Source: Iris pallida
Lineage: Eukaryota > Streptophyta > Magnoliopsida > Asparagales > Iridaceae
Reading direction: 5' to 3'
Assembly (NCBI GenBank): GCA_029216955.1
Contig: JANAVB010005597.1
Span: 42,331,311-42,395,310 of the forward strand
DNA length: 64,000 nt
Part shown: piece after piece, positions 11,684-21,943 of the stretch
Numbering within the stretch: the stretch's first letter is position 1
Layout of the letters: every line of letters begins with the position of its first letter
Notes under the pieces: model-generated
The model's database searches: none
What the model was told of the DNA's origin: nothing
Seen by the model: the letters and a program-made list of their open reading frames with translations, nothing else
Program-made: the position numbers and the translations under genes

Positions 11684-12976
11684 AGTAATTTTGCTGAAAT
11701 TAATGTTATCAATGAAGGTTGGAGAACTCCTTTCATCGACTTCGTGGTTCACGACATACTCCCCGAAGATCCTAAGGAGGCTACAAGTATTCGACGATGA
11801 TCTCTATGATTCTATTACAATCAAACCACTAAGACTCTCTATCGATGGACTTATGACGGTCTTCTTCTACGCTATTTAGCTGGTGATGAAGCAAAACAAG
11901 TACTGCGTGAAGCTCACGATGGTGTTTACGGAGCACATCAGCCCGGTCCTAAACTACATGATCGTATTCGAAGAATGGGGTACTACTGGCCCTCTATGGT
12001 ATCAGATGCCATCGAATATGCAAGGAAATGTCGAGCCTGTCAAATCCATGCAGACTTCATTCATCAACCTGCGAAATTTCTACATCCGACAGCTACTTCC
12101 TGGCCTTTCGAAGCTTGGGGTATGGATGTCATAGGTTCTATTAATCCCCCTTCTTCTAGAGGACATCGGTTCATCTTAGCAATAACAGACTATTTCTCTA
12201 AGTGGGCTGAAGCTATACCCTAGGCTGAAGTCAAGACCAATAGCGTTATCAACTTTGTCAAACATTATGTCATTTATCGATTTGGTGTCCCTCGACGAAT
12301 TATTCATGACAACGGACCGCAATTCATCAGCCAAAAATTCACCCGATTCTGTGATGATCACCGGATTGATAATGTCGCTTCGACTGCCTACAATCCTGCT
12401 GCTAACGGTTTAGCCGAAGCTTTTAACAAAACCATTATCAAGCTTCTCAAAAAGTTTGTGTCTACTAACAAACGAAATTGGAGTAAAAAGCTTGGCGAAT
12501 GTTTATGGGCCTACCGAACTACGGTCCATAATCCTAAAGGTTTTACACCTTTCTCTCTGGTATATGGCTGTGAAGCTGTTCTTCCTCTGGAACTTCAAAT
12601 TCCTTCTTTAAGGATTGCCATTGCTAACGAGCTCACTACAGAGAATAATGACCTTCTTCGACTTCAAGAATTGGAGGCACTCGACAAAAAATGACTAATG
12701 GCTCAGCAACATATTGAGCTATATCAAGCCCGCATCTCGAAGACTTTCAATCGTAAAGTGAAGGTCAGAGCCTTTCAGCAAGGAGAACTTGTTTTAACGG
12801 TCAGACGTCCTATGACTATGACTCATATGAGCAAAGGCAAGTTCGACACAAAGTGGAAAGGTCCATACGTTGTGAGCAAAGTCTTCTCAAATGGAGCATA
12901 TCAACTCTCAGAACTGGATGGACGAATTGCAATGATGCCTATCAATGGCAAGTTCCTTAAAAAGTATTATGTATAA
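11684..12976 (+). pseudogene. pol: pol remnant of element 2: integrase with four stops
   Basis: The frame aligns with the pol remnant of element 1 from its linker (GWRTPFIDFVVHDILPEDPK) through the HHCC finger (REAHDGVYGAHQ, CRACQ) and DDE core (MDVIGS, HDNGPQF, GLAEAFNKT) to MPINGKFLKKYYV and TAA at 12974-12976. In-frame stops occur at 11798-11800, 11807-11809, about 12221 and about 12692. RNase H and everything upstream are missing because of the junction at 11683. It cannot produce a working integrase. Confidence 0.9.
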
Positions 12977-13056
12977 ATGTAAATGTTTGTAAATCATCAG
13001 ACAAGTTCATGTTTGTAAATAAAATTTTATTCAATCATGAATGATAGTACATGATA

Positions 13057-13380
13057 TTAAGGAAGATCACTATCATCTTTCTCTACATTTGGACGCGGAC
13101 CACTACCGTCCTTTTCAAAAACACGGTCAGCAAAAGAGCCGAAAACCTCTTTGCTGGAGCCCACGAGAAACTTGCAGGCAGCCATCCTCATGGCTTCTTC
13201 TTCTTCAGTCCTTCCTGGTTCAAGCAGAAAGTCCAGGATGTCTCTCGGTGGCTTGGGTACAGACGAACCTTCGCCTACTTCTGCTTCTTTTGGCTGAACT
13301 GGATCGACAAGACGTTCTTTAACGTCTTCTTCAACCTTTGGAGCGAGCTCAGTCTTCTTGAGTACGTCTTCAGACGACAT
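13057..13380 (-). CDS. Small antisense gene of element 2, unknown product (107 aa)
   Basis: The frame runs from ATG at 13380 to a stop at 13057-13059. The minus strand carries a TATA box (13427-13436) 47 bp upstream of the ATG and an AATAAA signal (13031-13026) 26 bp past the stop, so promoter, frame and poly(A) signal line up. The protein is charged and low in complexity near the N-terminus (MSSEDVLKKTELAPKVEED), with one more ordered stretch (EEEEAMRMAACKFLVGSSKE). I see no signal peptide, membrane segment or known domain. Nothing equivalent is visible after pol in element 1. It could be a detached piece of another antisense gene or an accessory protein; function is unknown. Confidence 0.5.
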   Translation of the reverse strand: MSSEDVLKKTELAPKVEEDVKERLVDPVQPKEAEVGEGSSVPKPPRDILDFLLEPGRTEEEEAMRMAACKFLVGSSKEVFGSFADRVFEKDGSGPRPNVEKDDSDLP

Positions 13381-13426
13381 TTTTATGTTGAAAAGTAAAA
13401 GTGCTCGTTCCTGTCAGATTTCTGTT

Positions 13427-13436
13427 CTATTTATAT
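13427..13436 (-). promoter_or_regulatory. TATA box for the small antisense gene
   Basis: The minus strand reads ATATAAATAG, 47 bp upstream of the ATG at 13380. A start about 30 bp downstream of it would give a short leader. Confidence 0.55.
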
Positions 13437-13459
13437 GCAGAGATTTCTCAAACAACGAA

Positions 13460-13795
13460 ACGACACATTCATTCGATGGTTTATCCGTTCATTTAATTCA
13501 CTTGACGGTTCGTCCGTTCATCACATTCATTTGACGGTTCATCCGTTCATTTAATTCACTTGACGGTTCATCCGTTCATTTAATTCACTTGACGGTTCAT
13601 TCGTTCATTTAATTCACTTGACGGTTCGTCCGTTCATTAGATTCATTCGACGGTTCATCCGTTCATTTGATTCATCTGATGGTTCGTCCGTTCATCACAT
13701 TCATCCGACGGTTCGCCCGTTAATTCATTATCATTTGTTTACCACCACTTGACGGTTTATCCATTCGTTCCATCATTTGACAGTTTTCCCGTTCA
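13460..13795 (+). repeat. 29-bp minisatellite (about 11 copies)
   Basis: The unit GACGGTTCATCCGTTCAT plus an AT-rich spacer repeats with a 29-bp period (for example 13504, 13533, 13562, 13591) and degenerates towards 13795. It lies directly upstream of the promoter of the small antisense gene. Between 13796 and 14088 there is only AT-rich DNA, one copy of the 22-bp motif (13869-13890) and the poly(A) signal of the next gene. Confidence 0.9.
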
Positions 13796-14088
13796 TCTTA
13801 TATCAATATCAGCAACTTATCATTTCGATTAAGTTGTCAATTGAAATAATAATGTTCAGTATATTCTACCATGTCCATATTACCTCTGAGCAGATATAAT
13901 GAATATAATTATTTTCTACAAAATTATCAAGAAATATATCATGTCTTGTACCTCTGAATATATTTTCTACCTCTATTATTTATATCTGAACAAGATATGC
14001 AACAAATAATGGAGCTACAACAAAAATGTCTTTTATTGATTGAAATATAAAACATACATACTTCAAAAGATAAAAGATACAAAAAGTT

Positions 14089-17000
14089 CTATTGAGAAGG
14101 AGGAATGATCAAGTTATCAATCTGCTGCTTCAGAGTCTGCAGCTCTTCTTCATGAGTGGATGTCACCCTCCTTCTAGCTTCTTCCATTCCAGTCTCTTCA
14201 TTAAAGACGGGCATCTCTACAGTCCGGCGAGTGATCTCTGCACCATGAGTAGCATCGTACTCAGCCTTCTCTTGAATCAAGGCGTTGAATTGATCAATTA
14301 CAAGTTGATGATTAGTAGTTTCTTCTTCCAATTCTTGTTGGAGACGAACAATTTCTGCTCGCAGTTCAGCAGTTCTCTGCCCCTTTCTTTCAGCCATCAA
14401 AGTTATTGATTCAAGCTTGGAATTGTATTCAGCAGACTTTGCGGAATAAGCCTCCAAAAGATTTTGAAGATTCATCCTTTCCATATCAGCAGCTTGGGCC
14501 ATTCTTTCGAACTCAGCCTGTATTAGAGATTCTATTTTCTTCTGTTTGAGCTCCATATATTTCTTTATGGAGACTTCTAATTCATCCAGTATATGTTCAA
14601 GGAGAGTAGCTTGAGCTTCATCACCTTGCTCCCTTACAGCTCTCACCAAAAGAGAAGTTGGTTTTCTAACCATAAAGAAATCAGCTCCCTCTTTGTCTAT
14701 CATTTTGTTAACGAGGGGTCTCAGCGACTCAAAGAAACATCTGGTGAATGATTGAACAACTTGTTGATTAATTGTCAGAGTCCCAGGAGTCGCAGCTACT
14801 CCTGTTGAAGATGAGGCAGCAGGATGCTCGATCCTTTGCGTTTGGATGACAGGCTCTTTAAACAAGGGAGCCAGAGTGGAGCTATTCGCCCCTCCTATTT
14901 GTTCCTCTGCAAAAGTTAAATTGTCAGTCGTTTGCCAAATAATCAGGAAGATTAAATAAAGACAGTCCTACCTTGGTTCAATCCAGCAATAGGGTTATCC
15001 CCTACAGGAATAGACTCCCGCTGAGCAGAAGTCACTTCAGCTGCAATAGCTTGGCTACTGCCCGCCTCTGAACCAAAAGATAGATGATGACTACTACTAA
15101 CGACCACCGTTGTTACGGGCACTATAGCCAAGTCAGTCGGAGGTGTTGGAAGAGTCCCATGATCTACAGAAAATACAAATATATTAGCTATCGATCTATT
15201 CTAAAGAAGATTGCTAATTTCATTTTATACCTTGAGGATCGGTGACGGGGGTTTCTTCTGGAGCTTTGTCGTCTGCTGCTTCTTCTGGAGATATTTCTAT
15301 CTCAGCATCCTTTTTAGGATCTAAAGTATCAGCAACTTTTTTTGAAGATGCCTCCACTTCAATATCCTTTTTAGGATCTGAAGCATCATCGGCAGCAGTA
15401 GAAGATGGGTGCACTTCATCATCCTCTTCAAGATCTTGTATGTATTCATCAACATTCTCAGATGAAGAGCTCTCCTGATCCTCGTCTTCTTCTTCTGGTG
15501 CCTTCTCGCTGGTAGTTGCAGCTTGGTCACCATAGTCTTCTAGAGGACTGTAAATACAATCTTCTAAAGCTGTGATTACTTCGCGATCTTCTTCTTCGCG
15601 AAGGGTTCTTGGAGTAGGTGGAAGGGTAATAATCTGTAGCTGCTCTTCTCGCACTTCTTCCGCAGTATTTCCTCTAGGCTCTTCGGCCTCAGTTTCAAGA
15701 ACAGGATTTGTCCTTTGCCCAACATCCTCTCTATGTTCAGGACTAGGAGTTATATTCCTCGGCTCTGAAACAGGAGTAGGAGATGGCAAAGTTAATCCAG
15801 CGGCAGCATCCCTCACCATTGTGGATAAAGCTCGATTCTTTCTCTGAGCCTGCTTCTTTCTTTTTAATGGCCTATCAGGGCTCTCTATATTGACAGTTTC
15901 AATTTGTTTCTGAATGGAGGTTGGTGTTGTAGCCTCTTCTGGTTGAGTTGACCCGGACAGTTGCCGAGACTGAGATCGCGTAGTGATTCTTTCATAAGAA
16001 TGTTCTAAAATCAACTTCGTCTTTGCTGCTGGAGCAGGAGGCTCCTCTCTTCTCTTCCTCTTTGCAGGAGATTTACCTACTTTCAAAGAAATACGCATTG
16101 CTGCATTTACTTCTTGAGGGAACATCATATCCCTCGAAACTTCCAAAGGAGCATCGGCCGGCTCGTGCACCTCCTCATTTATAGGAATCGACATAGCCAT
16201 TCTTCCTTTCTTCAATCTCGATGAAGAAGCGAAACTATCTGCGAGATTAAAGTTCTCAGGAAAAGTGTTCGCGGATGTATAAAATACTGTATAAGTAAAT
16301 AGCATCCTAGGACCATGAGTGCTATTTGCTGGCATTGAGAATGTAGCCTTCGTATCACGGGCATTATAATAAGCCCAAGCTCTGGCCCCGTCTATCAAAT
16401 AACCCTTGCCTTGGAGGCAGGTAATTGCATTCCCTACATGGAACTGATCATATCCAAACTGTCGAGCAAATCGGCTGGGAAGATATGGTTCTAAATAGCA
16501 TTCCTCTTCAAACCGGTAAACCAGATGAGACGGTCGAATCGTCTTCAACCATTCAAAGGCTGCACGGGTTAGAAGCTGCATCTTTAAATCCACCATATTT
16601 GTTGGCATCTGATCATATCCAGCAGGGAGAGGAGCACAACAAAAGTTCCATCCTCTATTCAGATTTAAAACATATCTACACTCGCTCAAAGAAGTATATT
16701 TCCATTTTCTATGAGAATACCTTCGAAGAAAACTGCCATCAACCGGTCCCATGCCGGGGTCCATTAAGGTGGGATAGTGGAGAAGCAACCATCCAAATAG
16801 ATATGTGTATGGCAGTTCTAAGCGAGGGAACTCTTTCTCTCCTTTTGCTTTCAGCATCAGGTCGACATACAAACGAAGACTGGCATTTAGTTTGCAAGTC
16901 ATTGCTGATAATAGGTCCACCTTATAGCCGAAGACTAACTTGACAGCAGCAAAAAGAACGCCGCGGTGAAAGCGATCCACAGCACTGGATCCGGGAACCA

Positions 17001-18606
17001 CAAACCGCCGAAGCCAGTATGTTAGAAACCCTGCCAGTTGGGCTTCTTCTGACATGGGTCTATAGCCCATTCTCAAGTAACTCTCCAGAGTGTCCCCTGT
17101 CTTCAAAGGAGGATACTCATGATCATCTTTCACTTGTTTATCAAAGTTACCACTCTGTTCCATCGGCTTTATAACTTCTGCATTGCTCAAAGGTTTGAAA
17201 AAGTTAGGATAGCATTTGTCATTCTCCTTGGTCTTCTTCTCTTCTATGTGGTTAAGGAACATATATGGTAACCACTTTGAAGAATAACAAGTGTTGGCGG
17301 TAGCACACTTATAAAACAGAGAGCAGATCTTGTAATGGCATAGTAGTTCCTCAAACACTGCCACCATCGCTGTATTCTCTCTTCTAAGTTTGTCCAGCTC
17401 ATCATTAGTTGGTACAAACTCTTCATATGGAGCATCTGCCATCGGCAAGTACGAGATATATTTCATCTCGTGGAGTACAAAGCCAATTTCTCCACCAGGG
17501 GTCATAAAAGTTCCCGTTCTATAGTTGTACCTTTCAGCCAAGGCCAAGAACATGTGTGGATTGGGTGCAAAACCATAAACAGTAGCGTACACTGCTTGGT
17601 ACAGATTGATCTGTTGAAGTTTGTCTTCAAATGTTGACAGAATCCAGTTGGCAATACAGTTCCATCTTCTATAATCTGGATTCACCAATCCAGTTAATCT
17701 GATATCTTGTTCAAGGTATTTCTCTTCAGCCTTCGCAAATTCATTTACAAATATCGGCGTTCTGACAGGCATCAACATAGAGGAGTTCTCTGGAGGAATG
17801 CAACCTGGTCTCAAGCCCCTCAATAAGACGCTGTATCGGTCAGAAGAGCTGTAGAACATATCTTTCTTATTTGGCCCCTTCTTTACAAAAATTTTCCCTG
17901 CACGGGCGTCTTGGAAGAGAGTGATATTCCACTCCATTTTCCTCGGATAGCTCGCATGAGCATACCGGGATAAAGGGAGGCAGCGGGCAATATCTGGTAT
18001 GAACGTGGGAGAGATCCTCTTTATACTCAGATTCTGAGAGGGTTCCCACAAAATGTTCATAATCTGGATCTTCTCTGATCTCAACTGCATAAAAAACAGA
18101 TAAAGATCAGTACAAGTCAAACACTCTGTTTTCAGATTACACAAAACATTAGAGTGTGCAATTATCAGATTGCGCTGATATAGCTTGCACAAATGTTAGA
18201 TTGCGCTGGCTCAGGTCATGCAAACATCAGATTGTGCATCTCATCAGGATGCACAAAGCAACAGTTTGCGCTGCTTCCTGCGCAAATCAATCGATTGCGC
18301 TGACTTCCTGTCAGCACAATTCAACAGATTGCGCAGGAATGCAGCCTTCATAAAAATGAAGACTGACAGTTGATGCAACCAAAACCCTAAAAAGGGTAGC
18401 GCAATATGAACTCATCTCTAAAAAGAGATGAGTTTTGAAGATCAAAAGAAGTCGAATCATCCTAAAAAGGGTTTTCGATCGGTTGAACAACCTCTCAGAG
18501 CGGGGTGCGCGGATTCATGACGAGATGCTCGTCGTGCAACTCTGTCTGATGGCTCGGCCGGGGCCTTGCCCTTGTCGGCGGTGGTGGAGGAGCGTCGAGG
18601 AGCCAT
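14089..18606 (-). CDS. Antisense PMD-like gene of Tat element 2, open copy (4 exons)
   Basis: Exon 1 starts at 18606 (MAPRRSSTTADKGKAPAEPS); its donor, near 18500, is uncertain. Exon 2 is 18084-15231, exon 3 is 15163-14972 and exon 4 is 14906-14089; the phases of exons 2-4 agree exactly (CAAG/gt donors, cag or tag acceptors). The product is about 1,300 aa. Its core (about 17900-16300) resembles the plant mobile domain: RTGTFMTPGGEIGFVLHEMK, AAVKLVFGYKVDLLSAMTCK and ECYLEPYLPSRFARQFGYD. A basic then strongly acidic, probably disordered region follows, and exon 4 is a coiled coil. There is no stop in the exons. A TATA box lies 97 bp upstream of the ATG, and a poly(A) signal lies at 14037-14032. 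The gene opposes pol. PMD proteins act in plant silencing pathways; a role here is inference. Confidence 0.75.
18155..18335 (-). repeat. Degenerate ATTGCGCTG-type repeats in intron 1 of the antisense gene
   Basis: Five or six imperfect copies of a unit containing (A)GATTGCGCTG and a following TGCGCAA or TGCACAA word lie between the inferred exons 1 and 2. Their position matches that of the 47-bp minisatellite in element 1, but the sequence differs. Confidence 0.6.
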
Positions 18607-18702
18607 TGGTCGTCGGAGAGGAGGGCTGAAAACGAAGAGCTCGAAGTCTTTCTCTCTCAAAAGCACGAATGCAAGTAAAAAATATTTCTAAGTTTGAAGA
18701 GA

Positions 18703-18712
18703 CTATTTATAG
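18703..18712 (-). promoter_or_regulatory. TATA box for the antisense gene of element 2
   Basis: The minus strand reads CTATAAATAG, 97 bp upstream of the ATG at 18606, almost the same distance as in element 1 (96 bp). Confidence 0.75.
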
Positions 18713-18873
18713 TCTTCAAAATATGGAACGGCTACCTCTGATTGCGCCTAAAAATGAGGCTCATCAATTGCGCAGACAGCTCACCATCATGCGCAACTTG
18801 ATTTGAATTTTATAATTCAAAGTATTTCGAAACTTTGAATAAATTCAAAATTCGAAAACTTTGAAGGGGGTCT

Positions 18874-19789
18874 TGTAGGTCCTAAAAAATCAAGTTTCAT
18901 CAATCAATAAAGTCAAAGAATCAAAGATATACATTATTCAAGTAAACTGCGCAGACAATGGATTGCGCAGCTCTCAGATTGCGCATGCCAGACTGCGCAC
19001 ACATCCGATTGCGCAAAGCTGACGTGGCAAGAGTCATCATTACCTGACAACCAAATCATATCTCTGACAACTGACAGCACGGATATCAAGGAGGCTGTTC
19101 GTTTATCGCGCCACACAACGCTCGAGGACGGCTGACAGCTGGCAGCGCGATCCATTTCCTGCGCAGTCTAATCCTGCGCAAACCAAAGTCTGCGCAAACG
19201 AAGTTGGCGCAATCTAAAGTCTGCGCAGTTCAGTGTGCGCTTTCTATCAACACAACTGATAAAGTACACGTGGCATTCATGCCATCAATTGCTCATTTCG
19301 TGGCAACTACCTATGCACGATCATACGCATTTCAATCAAATGATGCCATATGTCCCATATAGTTAACCCATGATCCAGCAACTGCCTGTGCAGTCCAGTG
19401 CTGCGCAAACCAATTGCTACGCAAACTATCATGCGCAGTCCAGAGTAACTAAAAGTTAGTTATCTCTCAGAACTCTATAAATAGAGTTTCAAGTCTTCAT
19501 CCGAGGGGATCACGAATAAAATATCAGAAATCAGAGAGTTCAGGAGTTCTTGCCCAAGTGCTGCTGCATTCTTTCGAGGCTTTTACCTTCGACTTCCGAG
19601 GCTTTCTGCCTTCAATTCCAGAGTTGTCTTCAACTTCAGAGGCTTCGTCTTCAAAGTTCACATCGTCCAAGGGATAAAGCAATCGTCATCTAGATTGGAT
19701 TCCTAAAGTTGTACCATTCCCAGAATTCAAATTGTAATCTTTTATAAAGTTTGTATCAATAAAGTTTTATACTTTTGTTTTTGCAAACA
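18874..19789 (+). repeat. 3' LTR of Tat element 2 (916 bp)
   Basis: It starts TGTAGGTCC, 3 bp after the polypurine tract GAAGGGGG (18863-18870), and ends TTGCAAACA. It carries about a dozen TGCGCA words, a sense TATA box at 19475-19484 and an AATAAA at 19758-19763. It is less than half the length of the LTR of element 1 (2,146 bp), although the terminal words agree. Confidence 0.85.
19475..19484 (+). promoter_or_regulatory. LTR promoter TATA box, element 2
   Basis: CTATAAATAG lies about 300 bp before the LTR end, the same decamer and similar relative position as at 11345 in element 1. Confidence 0.7.
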
Positions 19790-21325
19790 CCCCACATGAC
19801 AGTAGGCTGGAAATGTGCCCTACTCGTCGGCAGGCTACAAGTCCATCAGATGTGGCCGGGATAACGGGATCACCTGTAACTGGAAACTTTTCTCTATATG
19901 AGCTACTTTAATCAATCTAGTAATTAATCTAGTCAGATTCAGCATGAATCCCTGACCGTGGTAACCAGGGATGCAAGTCCTAGACATGGTGCGAGACGAG
20001 ACTGGTAGCTTATACAAGCACATTCAAGAACAATCACCCACGGTGTCAAGACGAGTTATTACTCAGCATGTCAAGATAGCCCTCGCAACAACATTCAAGA
20101 TTACATATCAAGTTTACTTGTCAAGAGTGCGCCATGACGGGCCACTATCATGTCATGTTACTTGTTACTGGTTAAGAGTGCGCCTTAATAGGCCACTATC
20201 ATATTCTATCCTTACGTTATCATGAATGAGAGAAACTTGCATAAAATATCTAGTAACATATTCTTGAAACCAAGGAAAACATCTACAACTTTTATGTTAG
20301 GAGTTGGTAGAAAATTCTGGCCATAATTCCGCAAAATTGGACATAAAATAGCCAAAAACAGCCAAAATAGGCACTATGCGACACTATGTATCTATGCGGC
20401 CAGGCACTATGCATCTATACGGACTGGCACTATACGGCCAGGTACTATGCATCTATACGGACTGGCACTATATGACCAGCACTATGCATCCATGCGGCCA
20501 GGCACTATGCGGCCAGGCACTATGCATCCATACAGACTGGCACTATGCGGCCAGATACTATACATCCATGCGGACTGACACTATGTATCTATGCGGACTG
20601 GCACTATGCGGCCAGACAGTATACATCTATGCGGCCAGGCACTATACGACCAGGCACTATGCATCTATGCAGACTGGCACTACCTGCCAGAACCAGGACA
20701 GATGAACATAAAAGATGTCCAAAACTTGATTTGGCCATAACTTTCTCAAAATAAGTCAAAATCTAACTTTTCAAAGGTCCATTTTGGGTAAAATAGAATT
20801 TTCTACAAAATAGAACAATCAAAAATTGAAAATAATGAAGTTTGGTATATCAAAACTCAAGAAAATCGAAAAGGCTACAAACTTAGATCTACAAAAATCT
20901 ATCTGTCCAAACCGAAAACTCCAAGTCCTGAAGATGCTTAGAATCATGTAGAGAAGAAGATAGAACAATAAAATAGAAGATCCATCATGAAGCAAGTTGC
21001 ACTTGCCTAAGCTCTCTAGGTTGGTGGGAGAGTAATGGAGAAGAAAGAGAAGAAATAAATGGAAGTAATGAAGAGAGAGAAAGGGGTGGTTGGATTTTAT
21101 AAAGAGAGGGGATGGTTCAACATGTTGAACCAACCATCAAAATAAACCAAATCACGCCATCCAAAGCAAGTCAAGTTGGACCAACCCAACCCAAGGTCAA
21201 CCTTAGTCAAGATACATCAAGGCAAGCCATAAAGAAATACAGAAATACAATAAATAAAATACAGGGCGAAATACGCATACGTGTACTGGAAATACGTATA
21301 ATGAAAAATAGAAGTGACATTTACA
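19790..21325 (-). repeat. Truncated LTR in minus orientation, related to the solo LTR
   Basis: On the minus strand it begins TGTAAATGTCAC at 21325 and runs left until cut by Tat element 2 at 19790. Matching segments in the solo LTR include the CCACCAACCT...TAGGCAAGTGCA leader (reverse of about 21000-21030, versus about 22200-22235). They also include a CCGTTATCCCGGCC...GACGAGTAGGGCAC segment (reverse of about 19830-19880, versus about 33830-33870). The two LTRs therefore lie head to head. No coding capacity is seen. Confidence 0.75.
20371..20690 (+). repeat. GGCACTATGC tandem repeats in the truncated LTR
   Basis: A short unit of the form GGCACTATGCGGCCA alternates with GCATCTATACGGACT, giving about 15 imperfect copies of roughly 20 bp. 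An open frame across it is a by-product of the repeat. Confidence 0.85.
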
Positions 21326-21943
21326 TTAGGATAAAGGTTAAGCATATGATAGATTAGGTTAGGATTGGGTTAGGGTTTAGTTTACGGGTTAGGGTTTAGT
21401 TTACGGGTTAGGATTAGGGTAAGGGTTTGGATTAAGTTAGGATTGGGTTAGGGTTTAGTTTACGGGTTAGGGGTAGGGCTAGGGTTAGGAATAGGATTTA
21501 GTTTATGAGTTATGGTTAGGGTAAGGGTTCGGGTTTATATTAGTCTTAGGGTTAGAGTTGTGGTTTAGATAAGGTTTAAGCTTAGTCTTAGGTTAGGGTT
21601 GGGGTCTAGATTAGGTTTAAGATTAGTCTTAGGGTCAGGTTCGATTTCTAGATTGGGGTTAGGATTAGTGTTTGTATATTTGTTACTATTACAATTTCTT
21701 GGATTAGGGGTTAGAATTAGTGTTTGTATTGTGGTTAGGAAATTAGAATTTAGGATATGAAGAATACATATAATTAAAAATAATTAAAAAAATAAAACTA
21801 ACCTGGCCTTTCTTCTTGAGTTTTTCTTCTTCTTCTCCTTCTCGGTTTCTCTTGTGCTTCCTTCCCCTTCTTCCTGTAAACTACTCACTTCACTCTTCTT
21901 CCCTCTTAACTTCCCAAACCACCAACTCACCCAACTCTATTAA
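21326..21943 (+). repeat. Telomere-like degenerate repeat and spacer between inverted LTRs
   Basis: From about 21355 to 21670 the DNA is a string of GGGTTAGGGTTTAG and GTTTACGGGTTAGG words, close to the plant telomere repeat TTTAGGG but irregular. The rest (21671-21943) is AT- then CT-rich spacer with no coding signal. It separates the start of the minus-strand LTR (21325) from the start of the solo LTR (21944). Confidence 0.75.

Larger units (their letters stand above)
11684..19789 (+). mobile_element. Ty3/Gypsy Tat-lineage retrotransposon 2 (5' part displaced)
   Basis: Integrase, a small antisense gene, a large antisense PMD-like gene, polypurine tract and 3' LTR are present in the same order as element 1. 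The element starts abruptly just upstream of the integrase because element 1 abuts it at 11683/11684. Its left half would lie beyond element 1, outside the window. On the right it ends GCAAACA at 19789 inside an older LTR (19790-21325). Confidence 0.85.

Noticed and set aside
20376..20754. Repetitive frames rich in HY and MR residues
   Set aside because: They are translations of the GGCACTATGC tandem repeat.
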